Below are positions 8,983 to 16,055 of a DNA stretch of 33,172 bases, in pieces (position 1 is the first letter of the stretch; each line of letters begins with the position of its first letter). Location: positions 1-33,172 of the forward strand of contig JAWWBN010000011.1 of assembly GCA_033720955.1 (NCBI GenBank), in the 5' to 3' direction. This DNA comes from JAWWBN01 sp033720955. Lineage in GTDB: Bacteria; Acidobacteriota; Thermoanaerobaculia; Multivoradales; JAHEKO01. Below the pieces are notes generated by a model. The model was given only the letters and a program-made list of their open reading frames with translations, made no database searches and was not told the DNA's origin. A program made the translations under genes and the position numbers.

Positions 8983-10374
8983 ATGGCCGACGTCCTCCTG
9001 ACCCACGGGTACTTCCTCTACGAGGACCCGAAAGAGATCGAGATCATGAAGCCCTACCCGACGCTGGGGCTGCTCTACATCTCGGCCCACCTGCGTCGCG
9101 AGGGGTTCGACGTGGAGCTCTTCGACACCACCTTCTCGGATCGCGAGACGCTCTACCGGCGGCTGCGCTCCGACTCGTCCGGGGTGGTGGGGATCTACAC
9201 CAACCTGATGACCCGGGGCCCGGTCCTGGAGATCCTCCGGGTCGCCGGCGAGGCCGGGTGGACCGTGATCCTGGGCGGGCCCGAGGCGGCCAACTACCCC
9301 GAGCAGTACCTGGAGCACGGAGCCCACGTGGTGGTGGCGGGCGAGGGCGAGGCGACGATGGCCGAGCTGCTGCCGGCGCTGGCCGAGCGGGGTCCCCACC
9401 GTCTGCACGGCGTGGCCGGGACCATCTTCCGCGACGAGACCGGTGAGGTGGTGGTCAACCCGGAGCGCGCCCAGATCGCCGACATCGACTCCATCCCGTG
9501 GCCCGACCGCGAGCAGATCGATCTCGCGCGCTACGTCGACGTCTGGCGCGAGCACCACGGCATGGGCAGCGTCAACCTCATCACCGCCCGCGGCTGCCCC
9601 TACCGGTGCAAGTGGTGCTCGCACGCCGTCTTCGGCTTCACCCACCGGCGCCGCAGCGTCCTCGACTGCGCCGACGAGGTGGAGCACATCCGGGAGCGCT
9701 GGGCGCCCGACCAGGTGTGGTACTCCGACGACGTCTTCACCATCCACCACCGGTGGCTGTACGAGTTCTCCGCCGAGCTCGAGCGGCGCGGCATCCAGAT
9801 GCCCTTCGAGACGATCTCTCGCGCCGACCGGATGATGAAGGACGAGGTGCTGGAGACCCTGGCCAGGATGGGCTGCTACCGCGTGTGGATCGGCTCGGAG
9901 AGCGGCAGCCAGCGGATTCTGGACGCCATGGAGCGGGGCGTCACCGTGGACGAGGTGCGCTGGGCCACGAAAGCCGCGCAGCGCCACGGCATCGAGGTGG
10001 GGATGTTCTTCATGTGGGGCTACGAGGGCGAGGAGCTCGAAGACATCGAGGCCACCATCGAGCACGTCAAGGCGTGCAACCCCGACATCTTCTTCACCAC
10101 GGTCGCCTACCCCATCAAGAACACCGCGTACTACCGGGAGGTCAGCGACCGGATCGTGACCCCCGGCGACTGGGCGGCCACCACAGATCGCGACCTCGCC
10201 CTCTCCGGCCGGCACTCCAAGGCCTACTACAAGCACGCCGACCGCTGGCTGCGCAGCGAGGTCGAGGCCTCCCGTCTGGAGGGGACGGACCCCGAGCAGG
10301 CGGCGGCCCGGCGCATGGCGGCGGTCGAGGCGCGTCGTGCTCTCCTGGCCAGCGCGGCCGAGGTCGAGGCCTGA
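8983..10374 (+). CDS. B12-binding-type radical SAM protein (second of a tandem pair)
   Basis: This 463-residue protein has the same architecture as its upstream neighbour. The N-terminal B12-binding-like domain contains MADVLLTHGYFLYED, PTLGLLYISAHLRREGFDV, GVVGIYTNL, VILGGPEAANYPEQYLEHG and VVVAGEGEATM. The radical SAM core has CPYRCKWC (Cys205, Cys209, Cys212), then VWIGSESGSQRILDAMERG and FFMWGYEGEELEDIEATIEH. Shared phrases between the two proteins (K/RPYxxLGxLYxxxHLR; SGSQ+ILDAM+KG) show a tandem duplication that has diverged a good deal, suggesting successive or paired steps. The spacing from the upstream stop is only 2 bases, and its own TGA overlaps the next start, so translation is coupled. 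The catalysed reaction cannot be deduced. Confidence 0.92.
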   Translation: MADVLLTHGYFLYEDPKEIEIMKPYPTLGLLYISAHLRREGFDVELFDTTFSDRETLYRRLRSDSSGVVGIYTNLMTRGPVLEILRVAGEAGWTVILGGPEAANYPEQYLEHGAHVVVAGEGEATMAELLPALAERGPHRLHGVAGTIFRDETGEVVVNPERAQIADIDSIPWPDREQIDLARYVDVWREHHGMGSVNLITARGCPYRCKWCSHAVFGFTHRRRSVLDCADEVEHIRERWAPDQVWYSDDVFTIHHRWLYEFSAELERRGIQMPFETISRADRMMKDEVLETLARMGCYRVWIGSESGSQRILDAMERGVTVDEVRWATKAAQRHGIEVGMFFMWGYEGEELEDIEATIEHVKACNPDIFFTTVAYPIKNTAYYREVSDRIVTPGDWAATTDRDLALSGRHSKAYYKHADRWLRSEVEASRLEGTDPEQAAARRMAAVEARRALLASAAEVEA

Positions 10375-11144
10375 CCGGATCCCCCTTCGACGAGACCGCC
10401 GCAGGCTACGACCGGGAATTCACCGACACCCTTCTCGGCGGCCTGCTGCGGCGCGCCGTCTGGCGGCGGCTGGAGGCGCGCTTTCGGCCCGGCGACCGGG
10501 TGCTGGAGCTCAACTGCGGCACCGGCGAGGACGCGGTCCACCTGGCGCGCCGCGGTGTCTCGGTGCTGGCCACCGACGCCTCGCCGGCCATGGTGGAGCG
10601 CGCCCGCGCCAAGGCCGAGGCGGCCGGCGTCGCCGACCGGGTCGAGACCCGGCTGCTGCCCTTCGAGGCGCTCGGCGAGCTCGCCGGCCGCGGCTTCGAC
10701 GGCGCGCTCTCCGACTTCGGCGGTCTCAACTGCGCCGCCGACCTGGCGCCGGTGGCCCGGGGGCTGGCGGCCGCGCTGCGGCCCGAAGCGGTGGCGGTCC
10801 TCTGCCTGATGGGGCCGGTGGTGCCGTGGGAGTGGCTCTGGTTCCTGGCCCGCGGCCGGCCCGGCAGAGCCTTCCGGCGACTGCGCCCGGGCGGCGACGA
10901 CTGGCGGGGTCTCCGGGTGCGCTATCCGACCGCCGGACGGACCCGACGCCTCTTCGGCGCCGGCTTCCGGCCGCTGCGCACCGCCGCCCTCGGCGCGCTC
11001 CTGCCGCCTCCCTACGCCGAGGAGTGGGCGCGGCGGCGGCGGGGCTGGGTCCTGCGCCTGGACCGCTGGGAGCGCCGTCTGGAGACCGTCTTCCCCCTGC
11101 CCGCCCTGGCCGACCACTACCTGCTCGAGCTGGAGCGGCGATGA
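10371..11144 (+). CDS. Class I SAM-dependent methyltransferase of the radical SAM operon
   Basis: About 257 residues. It opens with FDETAAGYDREFTDTLLGGLLRRAVW. SAM-binding motif I is VLELNCGTGEDAVHLARRG (Glu46 to Gly52), and the beta-2 acid is in VLATDASPAMV. The motif IV region is FDGALSDFGGLNC, and an Arg/Pro-rich C-terminal part carries TRRLFGAGFRPLRTAALGALLPPPY. No ATG, GTG or TTG lies upstream in a sensible place. A CTG at 10371 overlaps the upstream TGA (CTGA) and has GAGG 7 bases before it, so I take CTG as the start; the first GTG, at 10500, would remove the conserved front. The gene ends in ATGA shared with the glycosyltransferase start. It is similar in layout to the methyltransferase at 5715-6536. 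A natural idea is methylation of an intermediate made by the radical SAM enzymes or of the glycosylated product. Confidence 0.87.
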   Translation: MTGSPFDETAAGYDREFTDTLLGGLLRRAVWRRLEARFRPGDRVLELNCGTGEDAVHLARRGVSVLATDASPAMVERARAKAEAAGVADRVETRLLPFEALGELAGRGFDGALSDFGGLNCAADLAPVARGLAAALRPEAVAVLCLMGPVVPWEWLWFLARGRPGRAFRRLRPGGDDWRGLRVRYPTAGRTRRLFGAGFRPLRTAALGALLPPPYAEEWARRRRGWVLRLDRWERRLETVFPLPALADHYLLELERR

Positions 11145-12070
11145 GCCGCCGTCGGGCCGACCTGCTCATCGTCTACGACCAGGAGGGCTGGGCCTACCAC
11201 CGCCGGGCCCTGGCCCTGGCGCGTCACGCTCCGGCCGGGCTCGCCGTCGAGCTCGCCGCCCAGACCGAGCCCGGCTTGGGGCTGGAGCGGGTCCGACCCG
11301 ACGTCGTCCTGATGCTGAACTACGTCCAGGCGGCCCGGGTGCGGCACGAGCTCGACCGGCGGCAGGACGACGCTCTGCTGGTGACCTCCTTCAACACCGG
11401 CTGGCCGCGGCGCAGGGAGCTTCTCGCCGTATGCGGGGAGGTCTCGGACGCGGTGATCGTGGTCAACCGGGAGACCTGGGAGAGGGCCGGCCGGCTCCCC
11501 GGCACCTGGCCGATCGCCCACGGCGTGGACCTCGACCGCTTCCGCGTCCTGCGCCCGCCGGCCGCCCGCCGGCCGCGGGTGCTCTGGAGCGGCAGCGTCT
11601 ACCACCGCGAGCTCAAGGGCTACGACGAGCTGCTGGTGCCGCTGGCCCGCCGGCTCGAGCGCGAGGGCATCGAGACGAGCCTCCTGCTGGTGGACAGCTC
11701 CCGGCCCGCCGAGCGCAGGAGCTGCGAGGAGATGGTGCGCTGGTACAACGGCGGCACGGTCTACGTCTGCGCCAGCTCGGTCGAGGGCACTCCCAACCCG
11801 GTCTTCGAGGCCGCCGCCTGCGGCTGCGTGGTCGTCTCGACGCCCGTGGGCAGCGTGCCCGAGCTCGTCGTCTCGGGCAGCAACGGGCTTCTGGTGGAGC
11901 GCGACCTCGACGCCCTGCACGCCGGCGTGCGCGAGGCGCTGCGGCGCTACCCCGAGCTGGTGCGGGCGAGCCTGGCGTCGATCGCCGAGTGGGGCTGGGA
12001 GCGGCGGAGCCGCGACTACTTCACGCTGATCGACCGTCTGCGGCGGGCGTCGCCGACGCGGCTCTTGTAG
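11141..12070 (+). CDS. GT4-type glycosyltransferase
   Basis: This 309-residue, two-domain GT-B-like protein is on the short side for the family. The acceptor-side domain (about 1-130) includes RPDVVLMLNYVQAARV and DAVIVVNRETWERA. The linker has IAHGVDLDRFRVL, the usual 'HGVD' turn before the donor domain. The donor domain carries VLWSGSVYHRELKGYDEL and the E-x7-E nucleotide-sugar motif EGTPNPVFEAAACG (Glu215, Glu223), followed by VVSTPVGSVPELV. It therefore probably transfers a sugar from an activated nucleotide donor with retention of configuration. The start ATG overlaps the methyltransferase stop (ATGA). It is the last gene of the plus-strand unit, and its last 55 bases overlap the end of the opposing glycosyltransferase gene. 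Confidence 0.9.
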   Translation: MSRRRADLLIVYDQEGWAYHRRALALARHAPAGLAVELAAQTEPGLGLERVRPDVVLMLNYVQAARVRHELDRRQDDALLVTSFNTGWPRRRELLAVCGEVSDAVIVVNRETWERAGRLPGTWPIAHGVDLDRFRVLRPPAARRPRVLWSGSVYHRELKGYDELLVPLARRLEREGIETSLLLVDSSRPAERRSCEEMVRWYNGGTVYVCASSVEGTPNPVFEAAACGCVVVSTPVGSVPELVVSGSNGLLVERDLDALHAGVREALRRYPELVRASLASIAEWGWERRSRDYFTLIDRLRRASPTRLL

Positions 12071-12621
12071 CGACGCGACGCCTGAAAGTGCTCGATGATC
12101 GCGGGCCCCTGGCCCCAGTCGAAGATCCGGCAGTAGGACTCGGCGAGACGGTTCACCTTGAGCCGCCGGCGCAGGACGCGGTAGGCGTCGAGCAGGTGGA
12201 GCTCGGTCAGCTTGAGGTGGCTGTCGGGCCAGGCCTCGACGGGCTGCGAGGCGCGGCGCTCCCACTCGGCCAGGAGGGCTCTCGCCGGGCGGGTGGGCGC
12301 CCAGTAGGTGGTGCCGCCGGCCAGCCGGCCGGCGGCGTGGAACCACGCCATGAGGTCGTAGCCGGAGCGGAAGAGCTCCTCCGGGTGGTGACGCACCACG
12401 GCGTCCGCGTCCACCCAGACCACCGGCCGCGCCAGCTCGTCGAGCCGGCGGCGGAGCCAGGTGGGGCGCCAGGCGCAGTTGGCCTGCCACGACCCGCGGT
12501 CGGGAACCGTCTCCAGCCGGTGCTCGAGCCCCACCTCGTCGAGCGAGCGCCGCAGCCGCTCGATCTCGAGCACGTAGCCGCTGCCGGCGGTGGCGAAGCT
12601 GACGAAGACCGGGTCGGTCAC
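12016..12621 (-). CDS. Small GT-A-like glycosyltransferase with a DxD motif
   Basis: This 201-residue protein has a nucleotide-diphospho-sugar transferase look. A first strand and helix (VFVSFATAGSGYVLEIERLRRSL) is followed by RPVVWVDADAVVRHHPEEL, where Asp71-Ala72-Asp73 is a DxD metal/nucleotide-sugar motif. Then come AWFHAAGRLAGGTTYW and ESYCRIFDWGQGPAIIEHF. There is no signal peptide or membrane helix. The GTG start at 12621 shares GTGA with the stop of the upstream MptE-like gene, which fixes it firmly. It is the last gene of the long minus-strand unit that begins with ribE. Its 3' end runs 55 bases into the 3' end of the opposing GT4 gene. The family is not certain, and the acceptor and donor are unknown. 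Confidence 0.82.
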   Translation of the reverse strand: MTDPVFVSFATAGSGYVLEIERLRRSLDEVGLEHRLETVPDRGSWQANCAWRPTWLRRRLDELARPVVWVDADAVVRHHPEELFRSGYDLMAWFHAAGRLAGGTTYWAPTRPARALLAEWERRASQPVEAWPDSHLKLTELHLLDAYRVLRRRLKVNRLAESYCRIFDWGQGPAIIEHFQASRRYKSRVGDARRRRSISVK

Positions 12622-13271
12622 CCCGGCCGGACCGCCGGCGCGGTGCGCGCCAGGGCCTCCTCGTAGGCGACGCGGGGGAAGGCGTCGAAGTCGGTGATGG
12701 GGCTGCAGTTGTAGACCTCGACCCCGGTCCCCTCGAGCGCCGCGGCGGCGGCCGCGAGGGCGCGCCGCATCTCGGGGAAGATCCGGAGCTGCTCCCGATC
12801 CACCCGGGGGCGGTCGCGGCCGAAGAAGTGCGACCCCTCGGCGGTGTGGGTGAGGTCGAGGCCCAGGAAGTAGATGCGAGTGAAGCCCAGCCAAACCGCC
12901 ACCTGCAGGGTGAAATAGGAGATGGTCCAGCCGCTGTAGATCCCCTCCTCCAGGTCGAAGCTGAACCGCTCGCCGCGGTGGTCGAGCTGACGGATGGGGA
13001 TGCCGAAAGGGCGGCCGGGGAAGGTGAAGAGGACCGGCGCCTTGCGCAGCAGCTCCGGGTTGCGGCGAAAGAGGCCGGGGTCCATCGCGCAGTGGTAGCG
13101 GGCCCGGTCGTAAAGGAGGGTGGAGCGGTTCATTCCCATCACCCGGCGCTCGTCGAGCGGCGTCAGGTCGTGCCGGGAGAGCGACGGGCCGGAGGCCAGC
13201 AGGAAGACCGGCTCGCCGGGATGGACGGCCCGAAAGTCGGAGATCGTCCTGCGCTCCGTCATCGCCTGCAC
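12618..13271 (-). CDS. MptE/DUF115-like protein
   Basis: About 217 residues, with the hallmark front of DUF115 / 6-hydroxymethylpterin pyrophosphokinase MptE-like proteins. GEPVFLLASGPSLSRHDLTPL is followed by RRVMGMNRSTLLYDRARYHCAMDPGLFRRNP, and later by WLGFTRIYFLGLDLTHTAEGSHFF. In bacteria this fold is found in flagellin and surface-glycan loci (Maf-like proteins) as well as in pterin metabolism, so a sugar-nucleotide or glycan step fits the neighbours. I use GTG 13271, because GGAGGGG lies about 5 bases before it; ATG 13262 is the alternative and would lose three residues. It starts 14 bases after the radical SAM gene and shares GTGA with the following glycosyltransferase, so translation is coupled. 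Confidence 0.83.
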   Translation of the reverse strand: MQAMTERRTISDFRAVHPGEPVFLLASGPSLSRHDLTPLDERRVMGMNRSTLLYDRARYHCAMDPGLFRRNPELLRKAPVLFTFPGRPFGIPIRQLDHRGERFSFDLEEGIYSGWTISYFTLQVAVWLGFTRIYFLGLDLTHTAEGSHFFGRDRPRVDREQLRIFPEMRRALAAAAAALEGTGVEVYNCSPITDFDAFPRVAYEEALARTAPAVRPG

Positions 13272-13285
13272 GAGCCCCTCCCCGG

Positions 13286-14851
13286 TCAGATGCTCTGTGC
13301 CTGGGGCTCCCGCAGCGGGATCAGCTTGCGGGCCAGCCGCAGCTCCCACGGGCGCCCGTAGATCTCGCCGGCGTAGCGCCAGCTCGCCAGCCCGCGGAGC
13401 ACCCGCTTGCCCCAGGCCGGCGTGGAGTAGTCCTGGACGGTGGGAAAGCGGCAGCCGAGGACGGTGGCGAAGTCGCGCACCCGCTGGCGGACCCTCTCCG
13501 ACAGCCAGGGGGCGTCGCGGTGGCACACGTAGTCGATCCAGCGGCTCTCGCACCACTCCTCCGGCGTGGTCGGCAGCGGCGGCCCGTCGGGCCCGTACTC
13601 GTCGAGGCGGGGGAGGACGGCGCGATCGCGGTCGGCGGCGACGGCGCGGCGGTCGCGCTGGGGGGTGGGGCTGTAGAAGTAGGTGACCACCTCGCACTCG
13701 GGGTGGATGGCCTTCAGCCGGCGGATCATCGACAGGGTGCGCTCGATCTCCCCCTCGGGGTCCTCGGGACCGCCCAGGACGAAGGAGAACTCCGGCACCA
13801 CCCCGTGCTCCCGGCAGCGTCTGGCGGTCTCGAAGGTGTGCTCCACGCGGCTGCCCTTCTTCATCCGCCGCAGGACCTCGTCGCTGCCCGCCTCGGCGCC
13901 GATGTAGGCCATCTTCAGGCGGCTCTTCTCGAGCAGCCTCCAGGTGGAGGTGGGGAAGTTGGCCAGAGTGTCGGCGCGGGCGTAGCACCACCACGGCATC
14001 GGATCGCCGGCCAGCGCCTCCAGAATGGGCTCGCTGGTCTGCCGGCGGTCGAAGAAGTTGTGGTCGTAGAACTGGACCGAGTCGGCGCCGAGCCGGCGCA
14101 GCGTCGCCACGGCGCGGCGCAGCCGCTCCGGCTCCTCCAGCAGGGTGACGCCGTTGAACATCGAGACGACGCCGCAGAAGGTGCAGCGGTAGCGACAGCC
14201 GATCGCCGCCTGGTGGACGCCGGTGCGCCGGCCCATGAAGCTGGGCCGGAGGTACGGCTCGACGGCCTCGAGACGCTCGAAGGGATAGGGGGGGGTGTCG
14301 GCCGGCGGCGCGAACTCGCGGTCCGGCGTGTGGACCACCCGACCCTCCTCCTTGAGGGTCAGGCCGCGCACCTCCCGCACGACCGCGGTGCGCCGCGCCG
14401 AGGAGGCGGCCGGAAGCTCCTCCGGGGTCACCGGCGGTCCGGCGTCGGGCAGCCGGTCGAGCAGCTCGAGCAGAGTCCTCTCGCCCTGGCCGCGAACGGC
14501 GTAGTCCACGTAGGGGGCGTTGATCGCGGCCTCGGCGTAGAGGGTGGGGAAGTAGCCGCCCCAGATGATCGGCACCTCGGGGCGCGCACGGCGCACGGCG
14601 CGGGAGATCTCGATCGCCGTGGCCACCTGGGGGCCGGGCATCACGGTGACCCCGACCGCTCCGCACGGCTCCTCGTCCAGGGCCCGGAGCGCGGTGTCGA
14701 CCGCCTGGTAGTCCAGGTTGCCGTCGATGATGCGGTAGTCGTGCCGGCCCTCGAGAACCGCCCCCAGCGCGAGCACGGAGAGCGGCAGACGCCTGGCGTC
14801 GCGCGAGGCCATGTACGGGTTGACGAGGAGGACCCGACCCCCGGCGCTCAT
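13286..14851 (-). CDS. B12-binding-type radical SAM protein (third in the locus)
   Basis: This 521-residue protein has an N-terminal B12-binding-like domain: VLLVNPYMASRDARRLPLSV, YRIIDGNLDYQAVDTAL, GVTVMPGPQVATAIEISRAVR, IIWGGYFPTLYAEAAINAPYVDYAVRGQGE. No DxHxxG motif is present. The radical SAM barrel follows, with CRYRCTFC (Cys219, Cys223, Cys226), then VQFYDHNFFDRRQ, MAYIGAEAGSDEVLRRMKKG and FVLGGPEDPEGEIERT. A C-terminal region of about 100 residues is rich in Trp and Arg. It is more distant from the other two radical SAM proteins than they are from each other. ATG 14851 shares ATGA with the upstream methyltransferase stop. Likely roles are radical methylation or rearrangement; the target is unknown. 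Confidence 0.92.
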   Translation of the reverse strand: MSAGGRVLLVNPYMASRDARRLPLSVLALGAVLEGRHDYRIIDGNLDYQAVDTALRALDEEPCGAVGVTVMPGPQVATAIEISRAVRRARPEVPIIWGGYFPTLYAEAAINAPYVDYAVRGQGERTLLELLDRLPDAGPPVTPEELPAASSARRTAVVREVRGLTLKEEGRVVHTPDREFAPPADTPPYPFERLEAVEPYLRPSFMGRRTGVHQAAIGCRYRCTFCGVVSMFNGVTLLEEPERLRRAVATLRRLGADSVQFYDHNFFDRRQTSEPILEALAGDPMPWWCYARADTLANFPTSTWRLLEKSRLKMAYIGAEAGSDEVLRRMKKGSRVEHTFETARRCREHGVVPEFSFVLGGPEDPEGEIERTLSMIRRLKAIHPECEVVTYFYSPTPQRDRRAVAADRDRAVLPRLDEYGPDGPPLPTTPEEWCESRWIDYVCHRDAPWLSERVRQRVRDFATVLGCRFPTVQDYSTPAWGKRVLRGLASWRYAGEIYGRPWELRLARKLIPLREPQAQSI

Positions 14852-15588
14852 CCGCCCTCCCTCCGGGCGACGCGGTAGATGGTCAGGATCTCGTTGCCGT
14901 AGTGCCGCCGCCGGGCTACCTCCACGGCGAGCCGGGCGGCGTCGAGAGCCCGCAGCATGGCGCCGGCGTCGCCGTCGGTCGAGAGCAGCAGCAGGCACCG
15001 GCCCCCGGGCGCCAGGGCGTCCTCGAGATCGCCGGCGAACCGCTCCATCACGTCGGTTCCCCGCCAGGCGAGGTCGTAGCGGCTCCGCGGCCGGCCGCGG
15101 AAGAAGGGCGGGTTGAAGAGCACCAGGTCGAAGCGCTCGCCCCGCACGGGCTGGAACAGGTCGCCGTAGCGCACCTCCATCCGGTGCTCCAGCCCGTTGA
15201 GCAGGGCGTTGATGCGGGCGCAGCGCACCGCCACCGGGTTGAGGTCTACGCCCACCGTGCGGTAGCCCAGCCGAGCTCCGAAGATGGCGGCGACCCCCGA
15301 GCCGGTGCCCATGTCGAGCAGCCGGGGCTCGGCGGCGCCGCCGGCGGGAGCCAGCCCGGCGAGACTGCGGGCCAGGAAGGCGCCGGTGCGGAAGACGACC
15401 GGGTTCAAGACCTCCGGCAGCACGATCAGCGGGACGCCGTCGATCTCCTCCAGCACCGGACGGCCGACCCGCCGGGCCAGGAAGGGCCGCTTGAGCGCCA
15501 GGAGGAAGCGGCTGACCGAGCGGTGGAGGGGGCTGATCCGCGCCTCGAGGTCGGGACCCGCGGCGGAGAGGGTCGTCGGTCCGCTCAC
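14848..15588 (-). CDS. PrmC/TrmN-like N5/N6-type methyltransferase
   Basis: This 246-residue class I methyltransferase has the NPPF motif (LVLFNPPFFRG). That motif marks the group acting on planar nitrogens, such as HemK/PrmC on glutamine or N6-adenine enzymes. SAM motif I is LLDMGTGSGVAAIFGARLG, and the beta-2 acid is in TVGVDLNPVAVRCARINALLNG. The first about 75 residues form a helical domain with LHRSVSRFLLALKRPFL and VLPEVLNPVVFRTGAFLARSL, as in PrmC-like proteins. The GTG start shares GTGA with the ribH stop and the TGA overlaps the next ATG, so it is embedded in the operon. A housekeeping role cannot be excluded, but its position between ribH and the radical SAM gene argues for a role in the local pathway. 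Confidence 0.86.
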   Translation of the reverse strand: MSGPTTLSAAGPDLEARISPLHRSVSRFLLALKRPFLARRVGRPVLEEIDGVPLIVLPEVLNPVVFRTGAFLARSLAGLAPAGGAAEPRLLDMGTGSGVAAIFGARLGYRTVGVDLNPVAVRCARINALLNGLEHRMEVRYGDLFQPVRGERFDLVLFNPPFFRGRPRSRYDLAWRGTDVMERFAGDLEDALAPGGRCLLLLSTDGDAGAMLRALDAARLAVEVARRRHYGNEILTIYRVARREGG

Positions 15589-16052
15589 CTCGGGTCCCCC
15601 AGCCGCTGGAGGGCGCGCAGGGTGAGGATCGCCGCCTCTACCGCCTCGGCCCCCTTGTTGCCGGGACCCGGGGCGCTGCGCTCCCGGGCGTGGGCGGTCT
15701 CGCGCACCGTGAGGACGCCGTTGGCCACGGGGACCCTTGCGGCGAGCGCGACCTGACGCAGGCCCGCGCAGGCCTGGGTGGCGACGTGCTCGTAGTGGTC
15801 GGTGTCGCCCCGGATCACGGCGCCGAGAGCGACCACGGCGTCGTGCCCCTCCGCCAGCCGGGCCGCGGCGAGGGGCAGCTCGAGCGCCCCCGGCACCCGA
15901 ACCACGGTCACCTCCGGAACACCGGCGGCCTCGAGCGCCGCGAGCGCGCCCTCCAGGAGGCCGCGGGTGATCACCCGGTTGAACTCGGCCACCGCCACGC
16001 CGACCCGGAGGCCGGCGCCGTCGTGGCTGCCGGCCAGCTCCCTGACCCGCAT
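15585..16052 (-). CDS. ribH: 6,7-dimethyl-8-ribityllumazine synthase
   Basis: This 155-residue enzyme condenses 5-amino-6-ribitylamino-uracil with 3,4-dihydroxy-2-butanone 4-phosphate, the penultimate step of riboflavin synthesis. Family motifs are all present: the substrate loop VAEFNRVITRGLLEGALAAL, VPGALELPLAAARLA, the phosphate-binding and catalytic stretch ALGAVIRGDTDHYEHVA with its His, VANGVLTV, and the closing NKGAEAVEAAI. The length is typical. It starts 3 bases after the ribBA stop, and its TGA overlaps the next gene's GTG. Confidence 0.97.
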   Translation of the reverse strand: MRVRELAGSHDGAGLRVGVAVAEFNRVITRGLLEGALAALEAAGVPEVTVVRVPGALELPLAAARLAEGHDAVVALGAVIRGDTDHYEHVATQACAGLRQVALAARVPVANGVLTVRETAHARERSAPGPGNKGAEAVEAAILTLRALQRLGDPR

Positions 16053-16055
16053 CCG

